The notes: generated by a model from the letters alone, not told the origin. A stretch of 64,000 bases of DNA from Morella rubra (GCA_003952965.2 CM025850.1:30491024-30555023), one strand, 5' to 3'. Numbered from the stretch's first letter, positions 30,576 to 43,336 are shown. Program-made: numbers and translations.

Positions 30576-32199
30576 TGTGTATCATTCCAGTTTTTGGAAA
30601 AACGTAAGTTTCTACTTATAAATTCCACTTACCTCCGTCCACTTGAGCGAATGGCAGCACCTTGCCTACAATTGATTCATACTAAAGTTATTTATAGGCT
30701 TACTAAATGTATAGAGTAGTCACTCAATTATTCACAACTCATCATACAAAATCACCACCCATATTTTTGACTTATCAATGGTGACCCTATAATGCAAATG
30801 TTATTCTAAGGATGCCGAAGCCATAAGAATTGGATTCTAAACTGATCCTTACACAAATTTTCATAACATATCAAAATTCTAAGTAATTTGAAGCTCATTT
30901 GCTACTCAAAACCTTCCCCGAAAATACAAGCTGCTGAGGACGTCCAAGCGGGCAGCCCCGACGTCTCCAACTTAAAAATTCATAACTTCAAAATCATGGC
31001 TCCAAATTACATGAAATTTATTTTGAAATATTCAGCTTTCATAGGTCAAGATTGGGGGTAAAATTCACAACAGCAGGATTTACTATACATTTCACAAACA
31101 CTTCTTATTAGGCGAAAATCCTACAACAACGTTGTTGCTGATTCCAGCTCGGCCCTCCATTTTCAAAATACTACAACTCATTCATTTTACCTCTAAATCA
31201 CACGAAATTTATCTTAAAATGTTCCTCTTCCTTAAACTTAAAATTCAAGACCAAACTCGTAAAATTTGGACTTAAAATGATCCCTCAAAAGGTATTCGAA
31301 ATGAGCTAACATTCCGGACGTACAAGGCTGCTGGCAGCTTGACGTCCGGGCCTTGAACAACGCATATCTCACTCAATACTTATCGGAATCATCCAAGGTA
31401 TGGCTTAAAATCTTCCTATTTCCTAGGCCTACAATCTAGGATCCTCTTAAGATCAAGGATAAGCACAAGTGCATCAGAACACACTCCAAATTCGAGCCTT
31501 GAAATCTGCAGAGATTAAATTTCAGCAACAACAATGATCTTCTCAACCTTCCAAACCTCCAACAACCAAAACCCTAATCTCTTCATGTCACAACCAACAT
31601 CCAAGGCTAATTTAACATCTCATAACAGCAACCATTCTCTCACATTCTTCCCACTTTTACAACCCCAATTCAAAGTTTACAACAAAACCATGATTCCATC
31701 TTCATCAAGCTATTGCATTTACCCATTTCTTTTGGACTTTTTATCAAACACCTAAGGTGCATTATTGGTCCTCTTGCATATTTTTCAGATCTGACCATAT
31801 ATCTAACACTTAGGGCTTGGTGGTTCTCAACAAGACTAACATGCATAAACCTAATACATCAAACCAATAAATTCGGCCATACACACACCAACCGATTTCA
31901 GCCCTCTTTTAAGCTTTTTATCAAACACTTAGGGTTCATAAATGGTTTCTCTTGAGTATGATTTTCCAGATCTGGCCACATTTTCCATGGTTTCATGTAC
32001 AATCTATACTACCCTTTAAACTTACTAGATCTATACTTTCTTCAAAGGAACACACATGAACACAAGGAGAAAACCAAACAAATATCACAACCAACAACCA
32101 TTAAAAGAAATATCACAACCAACAACCATTAAAAGAAAGAAGAAGAAAATGGGAAAGAAATGGGACTGGTCGGCCAACAAGGGCCGAAATTCCTCACCT

Positions 32200-32245
32200 C
32201 CCTCTCTCTCTCCTTCTTCTTTCTTCTTCTTCTTCTTCTTCTTTC
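32200..32245. repeat. pyrimidine-rich microsatellite (CTT)n
   Basis: A run of CT then CTT repeats inside the LTR-type element. Frames through it code low-complexity arginine/glutamate or phenylalanine strings and are not genes. Confidence 0.9.
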
Positions 32246-32794
32246 TTCTCTTCTCTTGTGCGGGTGGGTGCTAGGGCAAGTGTTTTGAAAATGCGGTAGA
32301 GGAAGAGAGGGGGTGGTCTTATGCGTGAAATGCAAGGGCTTGGGGGAAGGAAATGACAATTCTGCCCTCCCCCTCCCCTTTTTCTCTTCTCCCACGTGAG
32401 CCTCCATTCTCCCTTCATTTCCTTTTTCTTTTATTTCCTTTATTTTCTGCTACTAAATAAACTACTCTAACATGCCTTTCTAAGTTTATTTCTAAGTCTC
32501 ACACATTTTCAAAGTTAAAGCCCTAATTAAATTCTTCCAAATATTGTAACTTAGGGACATATTCCATCAATTAAAATGATTAGCCTAATTATCTCAATTA
32601 CTCAATTTTAACAATTGCAAATAATATAACATTTAAATCCTAGCTTAAAACTCATAAAAACGCTAGGGGAAAATTCCACCTAGACATAACTTTAGATTAA
32701 TTTAACCATACATACATTTCTCAAAAATTAGAGTAATACGTACTTAAGTAGTCATAATTCTTTTACAATGATAGAAATAAGGTCGGGGTCTCAT

Positions 32795-32950
32795 AATAGG
32801 AGGAACAAAAACATATAATAGAACCATAATCTATTCAAAATAGAGATAACAACATCATTAGGAACTTTAGACTCCATTATTTGCAGACAATCGAGATTAT
32901 GATCCCGAATCATGGATTGAAGGGAGTTGACTGCTGAGGTCCAAGCAAAA
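32795..32950 (-). pseudogene. LINE endonuclease, N-terminal part
   Basis: The minus strand reads L-Q-S-M-I-R-D-H-N-L-D-C-L-Q-I-M-E-S-K-V, the usual start of a plant LINE endonuclease with the catalytic glutamate in M-E-S-K. It then runs into V-P-P-I, which continues at 29422 on the far side of the insertion. Confidence 0.8.
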
Positions 32951-33221
32951 CTTCAACAATTCTAAGATAGGAGCTTTGAGGCAGGGTGGAGCAGATATCG
33001 GCTCGTCTTCTCTGCCATAGGATCAATTTTTTTGAGCTGGGAAGGAAGCGAAAACACATGGTTAGCATAATCTTGTTTGATGAGGTCTCTGAGCTGTTTA
33101 CGTTCAAGCTTCTGTTGGGCTGCATTGAGGTTTTGGAGATGCTGGAATTGCTAAATGATAGAAATGATGGGATCAGATGGGGTAGGTGGGGATGATTCAA
33201 TGACTAATTTCTTGGAGAAGT

Positions 33222-34421
33222 TTAGGAATGAGTCCATTTCATCATCAGCTTTGCATTTTCCTCCTCCCTTGGAAGGGCCAGATTTCTAGGATGTTTGGGA
33301 TCTGAGAGTGGATTTGCGACTGAAAATTTGGAGTGCCTTGCTTTTGCCTTTTTTGTCAGAAACAATTGGAGGGGGGTTGATGGGGATGGAGGTAACGCCT
33401 GTTGCGGAAGGGGGAAGGAGGGGAGCATGAGGTGCTAGAGGGAGTGGATAGTAAAAGGTGGGGTGTATATCAGAGGAAATGAGACAAGTGAATAGTTAGC
33501 ATAATCAGTGGGTTAAGAGTCAGGGAGGATGTAAGAAAGGTAAGGGTCAGCTGAATCTTGGAGAAGGTATTGATCCGAGGCTAACTTATTATAAGTTATA
33601 GGATAGGCTTGGGCTTGAGAAGAGGCAGGGGAAGGTGATATTTCTTGAATGTGGATAATATTAGAGGTGAAGGCCCTAGGGGAGATCAGACTCAAGGCAA
33701 GAAGATGTGGTTTTTTCGGATCCATGCTGATAGGAGAGGGTTGGGTGTGATGTGGAATTGGAGAGGTTAGTGAAGCTGAGGGGTTGGAGGAGGGGTTACA
33801 TATAGATGGAGGTTGGCACTTAGGTTGATCAACATCATTTGAAAAAGATTTGGGTAAGGTAGTGTAATCATGAGGGTATCTAGTAATTCGTAGTTGCAAG
33901 GAAGGTGGAACGGTGTGATCAGTGTGGGGAGATGTTTCCACATCAGTGTTAAAGGATGGAGTAATGCCTTGGTTTAGGTGAGGGATTAAGGCTGGAGGTT
34001 GAGTGTCATGAGAAGTCAAGGGGGAAATGGAGTTAGAGCTGCTGGGCATTAAATTTTGAGGGGACTGAAGGGGTTGAGGTTGCTTAATTGAGCTGGCATG
34101 AAGAGGAGCAGAGTCAACTTTAGTCCGAACACGTGACTCATTGGTGATTAGGTTGTCAATGGCCTCTAAGTGATCTAAAGGCATGAGAGAAAAAATTGAG
34201 GTTCACAATAAAGAGTCTGAAGAACTTCTATGATGTTGAGAAGTCCCAGACAGGGCAAGAGAGAGTGAGGTTTCTCCGAGATTATGGATGAACTGGACTA
34301 ATGGGACAAGGTCATCTTTTGCTAGGCTCGAGGGGTGAAAGAGAGATTTTAGTTTTGGGAGAAAGAGTGCTAGAGGAGACAATAGAGGAATGAGGATCAG
34401 ATGGAATAGCGAAGAACCCAA
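33222..34421 (-). pseudogene. LINE ORF1-like proline/serine-rich region
   Basis: Open frames at 33513-34184 and 34203-34421 are rich in P, S, H and Q, with no catalytic motif. They lie directly upstream of the endonuclease, where plant LINEs keep the linker after the ORF1 zinc knuckle. Assignment rests mainly on position. Confidence 0.5.
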
Positions 34422-34430
34422 CCTGATGAA

Positions 34431-35750
34431 TCCTACATCACCAGCAATTTAGAAGGTCAATGGGAAGCTTCTGCACCCATGCTCTCAGATCTCGAAAGGC
34501 ACTTTAATGCCGGCTGGACAGTGGATCAACTCCTATCCACCACAAACGACACCTACGGAGATCCCACTTCCATTGCCTGGAAGAGGGAGACATTAATTGG
34601 GCAACACTCAACAGCGACAAAAGCATGTTTCGCGTCGACGTGTTACACATCAACAAAACCTAACTGATCCAAGCCAAGTTTACCATACACCAATCCACTT
34701 AAGGCTCCTTCACATCTCCAACATTAGACAAAATATCCCTGGGCTGAAGTCCTTTGGCCCACAAGACATGGCCTCAAATGATGCTCAACATTAGATTGGA
34801 TCACAACCCCACAATCAACACATTTGGAACCTAGCTTCATAAGACCCAATCCATTGTCTTAACCGATGAGCCTTAGAAGCCCATCCAACTCCTTCCTAAA
34901 GCCCATCGAATAAACATCGCACATATGTTATCCCCCACTAAATCAACAGTCACCTCCCTATTAAATTTAGTATATTTGAAAACTACAACATCAACCTCCA
35001 AAACTGCATGCGAATCCGATTGCGGCGCACGCGACTTCAATTTGCCGCTGTCTTCTTCAATGGCAAACACAACTTTCAAAGCATGATGACAAGATAACTC
35101 CTTCAACGATCCTAACTTCACCGCTTTTCACAAAAAAAACTCCTTTTCGATGTACAAAATTGCTAGAGAATCTAATCCCACACCTGGGCTTTCCAAGGTG
35201 AGCACCCGCCTCTTGAAAAATCTCAGTCAACTCTTTCCACTCAGACCTATCTTTGCTTTCAAGGACCATAACCACCCGTCTTCGACAACCCTCTTTGAGC
35301 CAAGAATACATGAGAGGCTTAGTTAAATTTAGAAGCAAAATCTTGATTTCTAGCAGTCGGCAACAACCTACCGACCAAGTTCACCATCCACACAGCGCCA
35401 TATCTCCCAAGGAATATCAAATTCAAAGACTTCCAACAACTTGACAACATCGTTACCACTAATCGAGACTTGAAATTCAACTTAACATCGACCTTTAATT
35501 TTTTCCCAAATCTATTTCCACCTCACCATCTAACTCAGCAGCCCCCTGTTGCACTACCCACCCCTCCTGATTCTTCACTATCCAACAAAACATTCCCAAA
35601 TTGTTTCTAACCTAGCCATCCTGATCAGGTGATCTAACTCCACAAAGTCCCCAATGAAAGGTCGTCATTATAGTGCAAGGTCTCATCCCAATGCATTTCA
35701 ATCAGCTTTGTCGGGCCACCACGATGTCTTCTGAGTCGTATATCTCATCC
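34431..35750 (-). pseudogene. probable LINE ORF1 N-terminal remnant
   Basis: Two overlapping minus-strand frames (35057-35338 and 34873-35121) read like the nucleic-acid-binding part of a LINE gag-like ORF1: R-R-V-V-M-V-L-E-S-K-D-R-S-E-W, then V-F-A-I-E-E-D-S-G-K-L. They could belong to the LINE on the left or to a separate truncated copy. No cellular gene is recognised. Confidence 0.45.
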
Positions 35751-37378
35751 CCTCAAGATGTAGGAGGAGCACTAAGGTCTTTTGCTACCAAATGAAATGA
35801 GTTTTTAGAGCCACCAGTTTGTTGATGCAATCTTCGGGCATGTGTGAGAACATTTATAACTGATGGAAATCTTAGTCGTCCTTTTTTTGGTTGCCCGATG
35901 TACATGTCTGTAGTGGTGAGACTTGCAAATTTGACTTTCATAATTACATTTAAGTTAGATGTTTTGTATTTTAGTTTAGTTAGATTTTGAACATCTATTG
36001 TGACAAATTGCTTGGCTCTTTATGTTTCATCGATGATTGGTACCGAAATTTGCTTGGTGTTTCAGGTACAATGAGATAACGTTAGTTTTTAACAAGTTGC
36101 TAGTAATTTGCAAAATGATTTATTATAGGAGGACTTGCATTTACATGGAAAACCATGTGTTGACATATCTAAAATGCCAATATATGCAAAAACATGCTAA
36201 AAATGGATACTTCTCTTACTTGAATGTTGAAACTTCTGCAGATTCTGTCTCAGTCTGAAAAAACATAAAAGCAACGATCTTAAATAACAACTCCATGTGT
36301 ACACTTGTATGTATCTAAACATTATATTCGCTTTGAGTTCACAAATTACGCGCTTATCGCTTACTCTTGTCTTTTCTTTCACTTCCCTTATTGTAGTTGC
36401 ACAATATCTTCACCTTGTGGATGAAAAATTTAATCCAAGTCGAAATTTGGGTATATATTTTCAAAATGGTTTGATAAAAAACTGCAATAAAAATAATATA
36501 CTTTATCAACAACTCTAGTAGGAAACTTCCACACACCTGTTCCTTTGAATCTGTCACCCGAACTACAAGCACCTATCGTATACGATAACTTCAGGTGCAC
36601 TAATTTGATAAATGAAGTTATCATAGACAGGTCATTCAATTTTTGGTATTGAATGTATAAAAAATCAAATCCAATTATTTGGGGTAGGTTCCTATGCATA
36701 ATTAAATAGATACATTTATGAATCTGAACCAAACAATTTAGCTCATTGGGGGAGAGACAAAGACAAGTATTTCAACTAAACAACTCTTTTTGAATCACAT
36801 CTTTTTAATAATCCTTCTCCACCATCAAATTTTTGAACAAGAAGACAGTGGTGCAAAGAGGAATTTATCTTCTAGTGGTGAACTTAGATTTTGGATATCA
36901 TTTCTTGTCACTTTTCATATGCACATATTTTTTTTTTATAGTGAGATAACTCCTTTTATGATAACATTTATATGAATTATCAGTTGATCTAAGTAACTTG
37001 AATATATAGCCAGTGTAGATGGGATGGTAATTTACTCAAAGAAACTTGAGTGACCATACATTTTCTTGGTCAATGTCAGATTGCTTGAGGCCTTACATTT
37101 TTGGCAAATGTTAGACTACTTGAGGCGTTGCATTTTTGGTCAATGTTGGACTGTTTGAAGCATTGCATTTTGTCCTAAATCTAATTTTCTACGGTTGGAT
37201 ATTTTGAAGATCCACTAGAAGGATGCTTTACATACTGAGGTGTCTAAAGTAATGAACATAAGACTAAGAAAGAATAATAGACATTTTCATCTGTGACAAT
37301 AATAGATTAAGAGGCAGTTCATCTATAGCAATTCTTGGTATATGTTTATCAACTATTTGTAAGGATTTTGTGTTGTAA
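35751..37378. other. AT-rich, no gene seen
   Basis: Short frames only. A phrase of the form ttgcatttttggtcaatgtt(a/g)ga recurs with variation near 37060-37170, a degenerate repeat of about 47 bp. It may be the left flank of the MULE. Confidence 0.45.
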
Positions 37379-37603
37379 ATGTTTGGTAGAGGGATTCTTC
37401 ATGAGGCTACTTCCAGTGGGTTGACCCCCCGACGTGTTTGCGCGAAAAAGAAATCTTACTTCCTTTTTTATCAAGAAGATGAAGAAGATGGAGGAAAAAG
37501 CTCGAATGCAGAAAACAAAGGACAACTGCATGCTGATCTATTTGATTGCCTCGTAGATCTTATTGATCGCTATTGTTCTATGTATGTACATTCAATGTGC
37601 TAA
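37379..37603 (+). other. 74-codon open frame, unassigned
   Basis: The frame opens at an ATG with M-F-G-R-G-I-L-H-E and includes L-T-P-R-R-V-C-A-K-K-K and an acidic-lysine patch E-D-E-E-D-G-G-K. No similarity to the transposases here is recognised and no splice sites are evident. It might be a captured host exon within the MULE flank, or chance. Confidence 0.2.
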
Positions 37604-37918
37604 GATGGAAGGTTGAATGATTGTAACACTGAGTTTGTATTAGACTTATTAGAATAAGGATTATGAGTTTGTAACATTTGCTTTGTATTTAATTATGTAA
37701 AACTTGGCATGATATTGTAGACTAATGTACCTGTTATTTATGAGTTTGTCACAATGACTACATTTTTACAATTATCAATTTGTAGAAATAAGTGCATTAT
37801 ACACCCAATGTTCATCTGTGTTGTTGAAATAATGTCTAAACATGTACATTGCACTGAAGGGAAATATTACTGAAAGTGTGCCTAAATTCTGTCAACAAAC
37901 ACCCTGCAATAATATAAC
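37604..37918. other. AT-rich, no gene seen
   Basis: Short unassigned stretch between the open frame and the tandem repeats. No coding signal. Confidence 0.5.
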
Positions 37919-37944
37919 ATTTTCCAAAATAAAAATGCTTCTCC

Positions 37945-38065
37945 AAATTTTCAAATACATTAAACACTTACATACATTGTCATTCCAGAACTTTTCAAAT
38001 ACATTAAACACTTAAATACATTGTCATTCTAGAACTTTTCAAATACATTAAATACTTAAATAGAA
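37945..38065. repeat. tandem repeat, about 52-bp unit, three copies
   Basis: Tttcaaatacattaaacactta followed by catacattgtcattc(c/t)agaac appears at about 37948, 37996 and, partly, 38038. The units are nearly identical. Confidence 0.8.
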
Positions 38066-38344
38066 TGCGACATTAAAACTACATAACATTTACAATTACA
38101 TATAAACAGAATGTGTCATTTACATCCACTGTCAACCTGTTACAGAATAGATAACACAAAAGTTCAATATACATAGATATTTTCATAAATTGTCAAACCA
38201 GATACAAAATAGGTATCTCTAACTAACACCTCCACATCACCCACTTTCCTCCCGTCCACAAAAAATGTATCTTCAAAATATTTACATAAAAACATCTAAT
38301 ATGTCATTACAAAATATGTCATCACCGAGTACAAAACATCCAGT

Positions 38345-38796
38345 ATGCCATTACATCTAATATCCACAAAAAACACAACCAGCAAGCTATCATCATTGAG
38401 TACTCCTTGTGTCAGGTCAATTTTTTCTTTTTTTAATTCAACGTATCACTGCCACGTGTTGGTTGAGACATTGGTTGGTCCTGTTGAATGTCATGTACAT
38501 CCTTCCAAATATCCAAAATTTAGGGAACATCCAGTATGCAACAAAACATCCAGTATATCATTACAAAAGATGTCATCATTGAGTACAACATCTAGTATGT
38601 CATTATATCAAGTATGTCATTACATCTAGTATCCACAAAAAACACAACCAATAAGCTATCATTACTGAGTACTCCTCGTGTTAGGTCAACTTCTTTTTCC
38701 TTCATTCAACGTATCATTACCACGCTTTAGTGAGACATTGGTTGGTCCTGTAGAATGTCTTGCACATCCTTCCAAACATCCAAAATTTAGGGAATG
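38345..38796. repeat. direct tandem repeat, about 269-bp period
   Basis: The block starting cta(a/g)tatccacaaaaaacac begins near 38358 and again near 38627, continuing through attggttggtcctgt(t/a)gaatgtc to ccaaaatttagggaa. Identity is high over about 170 bp of each unit. The sequence between them has cat(t)ccagtatg-type short repeats. Confidence 0.8.
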
Positions 38797-39438
38797 AAAG
38801 ATGACATTTTTTAAGCATAATAGATTTTTAAGGGTAATTTTTCTCCTCACTTACCTACCCGCACTCCCCCCCAGAACGAGTGTTTTTCTTTCGTCGTCTC
38901 TGGATGTCTCGGCTCCATCTCCCTAGTACAAAGACAACAAATCAATCTTTCAAACAACATTTGTCAACATTTAAAAGTAAATAAAATTGGTCCCCCCATA
39001 ACAGTTTCAATAACTCCAATATTTGTTCAGGAGCCTTAGTGTTCAGAGAAAAATATAACTCAAGGGTATTCGACAATTCTAATGTAATAGTAACGTGTTC
39101 ATCAACTTACTCATTTCTTATTCCGCTTTCGAATTGCTTCTCCAAATGCAACTACTGATGCGCCTCCTTTGTCGTTGTTCTTTCACTTACCTTACACACT
39201 CGTATTCAGACAAATTATTTTAAGCACAAACATACTCAATCATAACCGAGTATACACATTACCTTCTTTTTCAATCGTTGGGTCAAGATGTCATCTCCTT
39301 GCTGCTATACGGAAAAAAAATTTCTATCAATATAACGTATACAATATTAAATTGTTAGTAGTTGATGAAATAAGTATACTTGAGTTCAGTGTTTGCACCC
39401 TTCTTCTTATTTAGGTATCTTAGGATAAATTCGTCAAT
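38797..39438. other. no gene seen
   Basis: Probably the 3' region of the MULE transposase transcript (which reads leftward). No separate product. Confidence 0.4.
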
Positions 39439-41430
39439 CTACCTTTGGAGGAGCTTACATTTACGGGCATTGTGGTCCTGCGCTCCACATGTACTACATC
39501 TTGTAATGTATTCTCGGTGGGACACTGTATGGCTCATCTTCAACTCAACTCTGAGACTTCCTCGGTCTACCGGCCCTCCGCTTAATCTGTGGAGGCAATA
39601 TGACATCTTCAATAACATGAAGCCACGCATTTGGGCCTAGCATTGCCTCAATGAACAGCATATAACATCTCTTGTACGCACCAATCCGGAAGTAGTCATG
39701 AACATACTCCTCAAGCTTGTGCCGCGTAAAGAATATGGCTAAAACGCTCAAGCTTTGTTTTAATCCTTAGACAGATATCATACTTAGCGTCTTTAAGACC
39801 TTCTCGTTTCGCACAAAAACAGTTCATAAGTATCCTCCTTATGATCTCGAGCATACTCAATATAGGCTTGTATCTTGCCTCCAAGACCCACGAGTTGAAT
39901 GTTTCAACAATATTGTTGACAAACACGTCGCTCTTGGCATGAGTAGCAAACACATGCCTTGACCACAACAATGGAGGGATCAATTCAAGATATGTATGAC
40001 AAGTTAGGCTCAATGCTCGTATTTCTTCCATATGCTTTCGGAAACCTTCCCCAGTAGTTGATTTCGCACAAGCGAATAGAGCATCCTTGAAAGATTGACC
40101 CTTCCACCCAGTGCTCATAACGTTCAAGTGCAAGTGCTTCAAGTAATATCTATGCTTGTTATGAGGCACGAGAAAGTGTAATGCATAAAGTAATCCCAAC
40201 AAAAATAATGAAGAGATAGAATCACTTTAGAAACTTTATCTAATAATTTACAGAATATCGATCTGTGAATATCTTGGTGAAAAAGCTTATCTTTTGCTAG
40301 TCAGAAGTAAACATGCACCGACGTGGATCTTCCATGGCGATGTCATCCAAAAGCATCTTCAAAAAGTATGTCTAAGATGCTTTACATTCGTTACTAGATA
40401 CACCATAGGCGATGGGAAACATATCGTCATCTGCATTCTTTCCCACCACACAAAACAGTTGCCCACTAAGTGGGCCTTTCAAGTGGTAAGCATATACTAA
40501 GATGATGGGTTTGCGATCGGCCAAGAATCTCGTTTTGCATGTTGCAAATCGCACATACATGCTCTCAAAAAAATCCCCGTCCTTTTTTTATCTTAGTACA
40601 ACTCCCAAGATTTCATGTCGTGGTAGCGGCAGCATAGTCACGTCAATACTTATATTGTTCAACATGCTTTCCATTAATCATTTCAAGTGCCACCCTCAAA
40701 GCCTGGTAAACTATATGTTTTAAGATCCCTACCATCCAATCTCGGCAGATTTGTTCAATGAGTGCCCCTAATGATAGATTAGGAGTGCCCCTTACCATCT
40801 CCGAGTATTGACGTGCAATCCATGCAGCGTTTATACTTCTGTTCTTGTAATGGGTACCGTAGTTGTGCGCGGGTCTATAAGTTTTGACAGCTATAGAGCC
40901 CCTTTCATTTGTCTAAAAAACACGGATCCTCCATTGACACTATGGACTCTTGCATGCCGCAATCACCTGCTTCTTATCGTTTTTTTTTTCATAAGTGTAC
41001 TCAAACCTATTTTGGATCCTGAATTATTTTAAAGTATGCTTAAATTGCTCCAAGTCTCTAAACCTCAAAAGTTTCTCAAATCTAATCTTCTTATTCATCT
41101 CCAAATCTTTCTTGTTAAACTCTTTTTTATTGCGCTTTTGCAGTGTATCCTCATTTGGTCCCAACCAACATTCCTTATCTAAAGATTGCATATCATTGCT
41201 TAACCCAACGTCTTTAGGTACATTCTCAACATCCCTACTAATGTTGGGACCGACACCCAACCAAGACATGAAATTGGCCCTAGTGAGTTCCTCAACATTC
41301 TCACCATCTTCACCTGACCATAATTCTGGCTTCTCTCCATTAGTTACCTCAATATCACTTAGGTTTTCTTCCACCAATGCACCACCCTCACTCCTACTTT
41401 CACTTGCCTCCTTTTCATCAAATTGCACAC
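39439..41430 (-). mobile_element. MULE (MuDR-type) transposase remnant
   Basis: Read leftward the protein can be followed in several frames. An acidic N-terminal region lies at 41428-41024. The catalytic region near 40560-40372 has Y-H-L-K-G-P-L-S-G-Q-L and D-M-F-P-I-A-Y-G-V. A helical segment at 40202-39711 has N-N-I-V-E-T-F-N-S-W and a P-I-L-S-M-L-E-I-I-R-R motif. The end carries R-R-A-G-R-P-R-K and a zinc knuckle C-S-T-C-G-A-Q-D-H-N-A-R-K-C. In-frame stops and the loss of the first catalytic aspartate make it inactive. Terminal inverted repeats were not located. Confidence 0.85.
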
Positions 41431-41861
41431 CACCAGCAACACCTTCAACATTTCTAGGCTCACCACCAACAACTCTTTCTCCATTTGTAGGCCCAGCACT
41501 AGCAGCTCCTACATTAACAGGCCTAACACTCGCAGCTCCTTCACCATTTGCATGCCTATTTATACAATATCATAAAAATTCCTCAATAACATATAAGTAA
41601 TAATATCAGAAAACATATTCTAAGAGATGCAAGAAAAAGCAAAACAATTAGTAAATAAAAGTAAATTAAACAATACAAAGAGATGCATGTAATAAAGAGA
41701 TGCAACCTAATCTGTGTACGTTCTGAAATCCATTGTGCTTTCTTACGAAATTCTTGATTACAATCGTTGAAAAATAATCAAGATCTAATCCTTCTCTCAA
41801 AGTAGAAATCTCATCTTGCATCTTTCCCTTCCATCCTCTTTTACGCCAGTGTGCTAGCTAA
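41431..41861. other. MULE 5' flank running into the type A duplication
   Basis: From about 41780 the sequence becomes similar to 14945 onward (the upstream end of the copy 5 segment). Before that it is AT-rich with no gene. Confidence 0.5.
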
Positions 41862-42640
41862 CAGAGGCAGATACAGGGGCCCCCAAAGTTTTAAAAAATC
41901 CCACATCCATCCCGATAACAAAAAAAATTTTCATCAAAATTACATTTTTACCTCCCCTAAATTTCAAAAAATCCCAACACCCATCCTAAAAATTGAAACT
42001 TTTTTTTTTAAACTACATTTTTACCTCTCATAAACTTCAAAAAATCCCAACACATCTTATGTTCAGCAATCTTTAAGAAATTAGCTTAATTTATAACCAA
42101 TATTTGTACACTTAAATAAGATAATAAATAATATTTTATCTTTCTCTTTAAATTTAAAGCTAAAGATTGTGTGTTGGAGATCTCTAGCCATGCTAAATCA
42201 CCACTAAATGACAATATAAATCATTTTATATATTTTTTTTAAGTTTTTGAAAGGTAAAAATTATACAATTAGACACAAAATGCTCACAAATAATATCAAA
42301 CAATGATACACTACTTCATTACTTTATTTTATCTTTATCTCTTCAACCTCTCATTATTTATTATAATTTCTTTTATCCTTAAAGTCACCATTAAATCATT
42401 TCAACTGTAATTCAAAAGGAAAGAATATTGTACATTATTATATGATTTATAGTTTTTTTTTATCACTGAAGACATAGTCCCTAGGTCAATAAATATGTTC
42501 AATTTTTTTAATATTTTTTTTATCTTAAAAATTATATTTATAGAATTATTATTACTATATATATATATATAATTAAAAATAAAAATTTTTAATAATTAAA
42601 ATATTCAGCCCTCCTAAAACAAATTCCCGGCACCACCACT
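41862..42640. mobile_element. non-autonomous DNA transposon in the duplicated segment
   Basis: About 770 bp is absent from the paralogous position near 15015-15025. Its ends, acagaggcagatacaggggc on the left and the complement of ccggcaccaccactt on the right, loosely mirror each other, as in hAT-like MITEs. It has no coding capacity and is very AT-rich, with (AT)n near 42557. The target duplication is not clear. Confidence 0.6.
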
Positions 42641-42867
42641 TGCTCATATCTCTGGGTAAAAATTAAAGGACTACCCCTAAGTTTTATTTAATTCTCATTA
42701 TGCCTCATATCTTTCTCATATAATCAATCTACAGTCGCACGTCAAATACACCTACTAACTCAAACGGAAAATGAATAAATAAAATTTCCATATGGACTAC
42801 AGTCCCAATTCTTGCAATGTCTGCCCATGTAATAATTGTCTCTAAAAGGTGTTTCTCTGGCTCACAG

Positions 42868-43336
42868 TACATTGTCGGCAAGTTCGGCAAGTTGCTGGCC
42901 ATCACTACTCATACTCCTCCCCAAATATCTTTTTTCTTGCAAGTGTTCTCCACACTTTGCATATTTTGCACATGATGCATTTTTAGCTTTTCTTTCTTTA
43001 TTTTCATGAGCTTTTTCTGGTACCGCATCCTTGTCCCATTTCTGTGGTTTTCTACTATTTTACTCCTTATAAAACAGACCATTTCTACTCATTTTTCTCA
43101 CAACCTACTCCCAGTGTCCCTGGTACTGAACTTAAGAAAACCTCCAAGAAAGGGTTTGAGACAATCTCATTGTCTATCTTGTATAATCTCTCCAGATTGC
43201 TGAATCTAAGGAAGGAAGCCAAAAACTGCTCCCTCATCATCGTGTCCCTAGTCATATTCCCCAGGTCTCACTCTGGTTGCTTCGTTCGATTGTTTGAAGA
43301 TTACTAGAAGGAGAAAAGCTTATTTGTACTGCCATG
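42868..43336 (+). promoter_or_regulatory. promoter and 5' UTR of broken type A copy 7
   Basis: The TATA box TTATAAAA is at 43067-43074, and both shared upstream blocks are present (42868-42890 and 42941-42975). The first carries a small internal duplication, cggcaagtt twice. The promoter looks intact although the gene is not. Confidence 0.55.

Larger units (their letters stand above)
29423..32793. mobile_element. 3.4-kb LTR-type insertion (solo LTR or non-coding derivative)
   Basis: The block starts TGTCACGCCCCGA and ends TCGGGGTCTCA, so its ends are inverted and nearly complementary. AATAGG is repeated at 29417-29422 and 32795-32800. The interrupted LINE reading frame is continuous when the block is removed, which fixes the borders to within a base or two. 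I see no polymerase or gag. It has internal tandem repeats, a poly-T tract near 29562 and a pyrimidine-rich repeat near 32215. A long solo LTR or a LARD-like element fits best; orientation is not established. Confidence 0.75.
26190..34430 (-). mobile_element. long L1-type LINE remnant, split by an LTR-type insertion
   Basis: Read leftward, the blocks appear in L1 order: proline/serine-rich ORF1 (34421-33222), endonuclease (32950-32795 and 29422-28977), reverse transcriptase (28730-27450), zinc-binding domain (27278-26751) and RNase H (26570-26361). The endonuclease is split by 29423-32793; its two sides join in frame across a repeated CCTATT. Many stops and frameshifts make it inactive. Excluding the insertion it is about 4.9 kb. 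Confidence 0.85.

Noticed and set aside
32056..32418. Frames with poly-F or poly-E/R strings
   Set aside because: They translate a CTT/GAA microsatellite.
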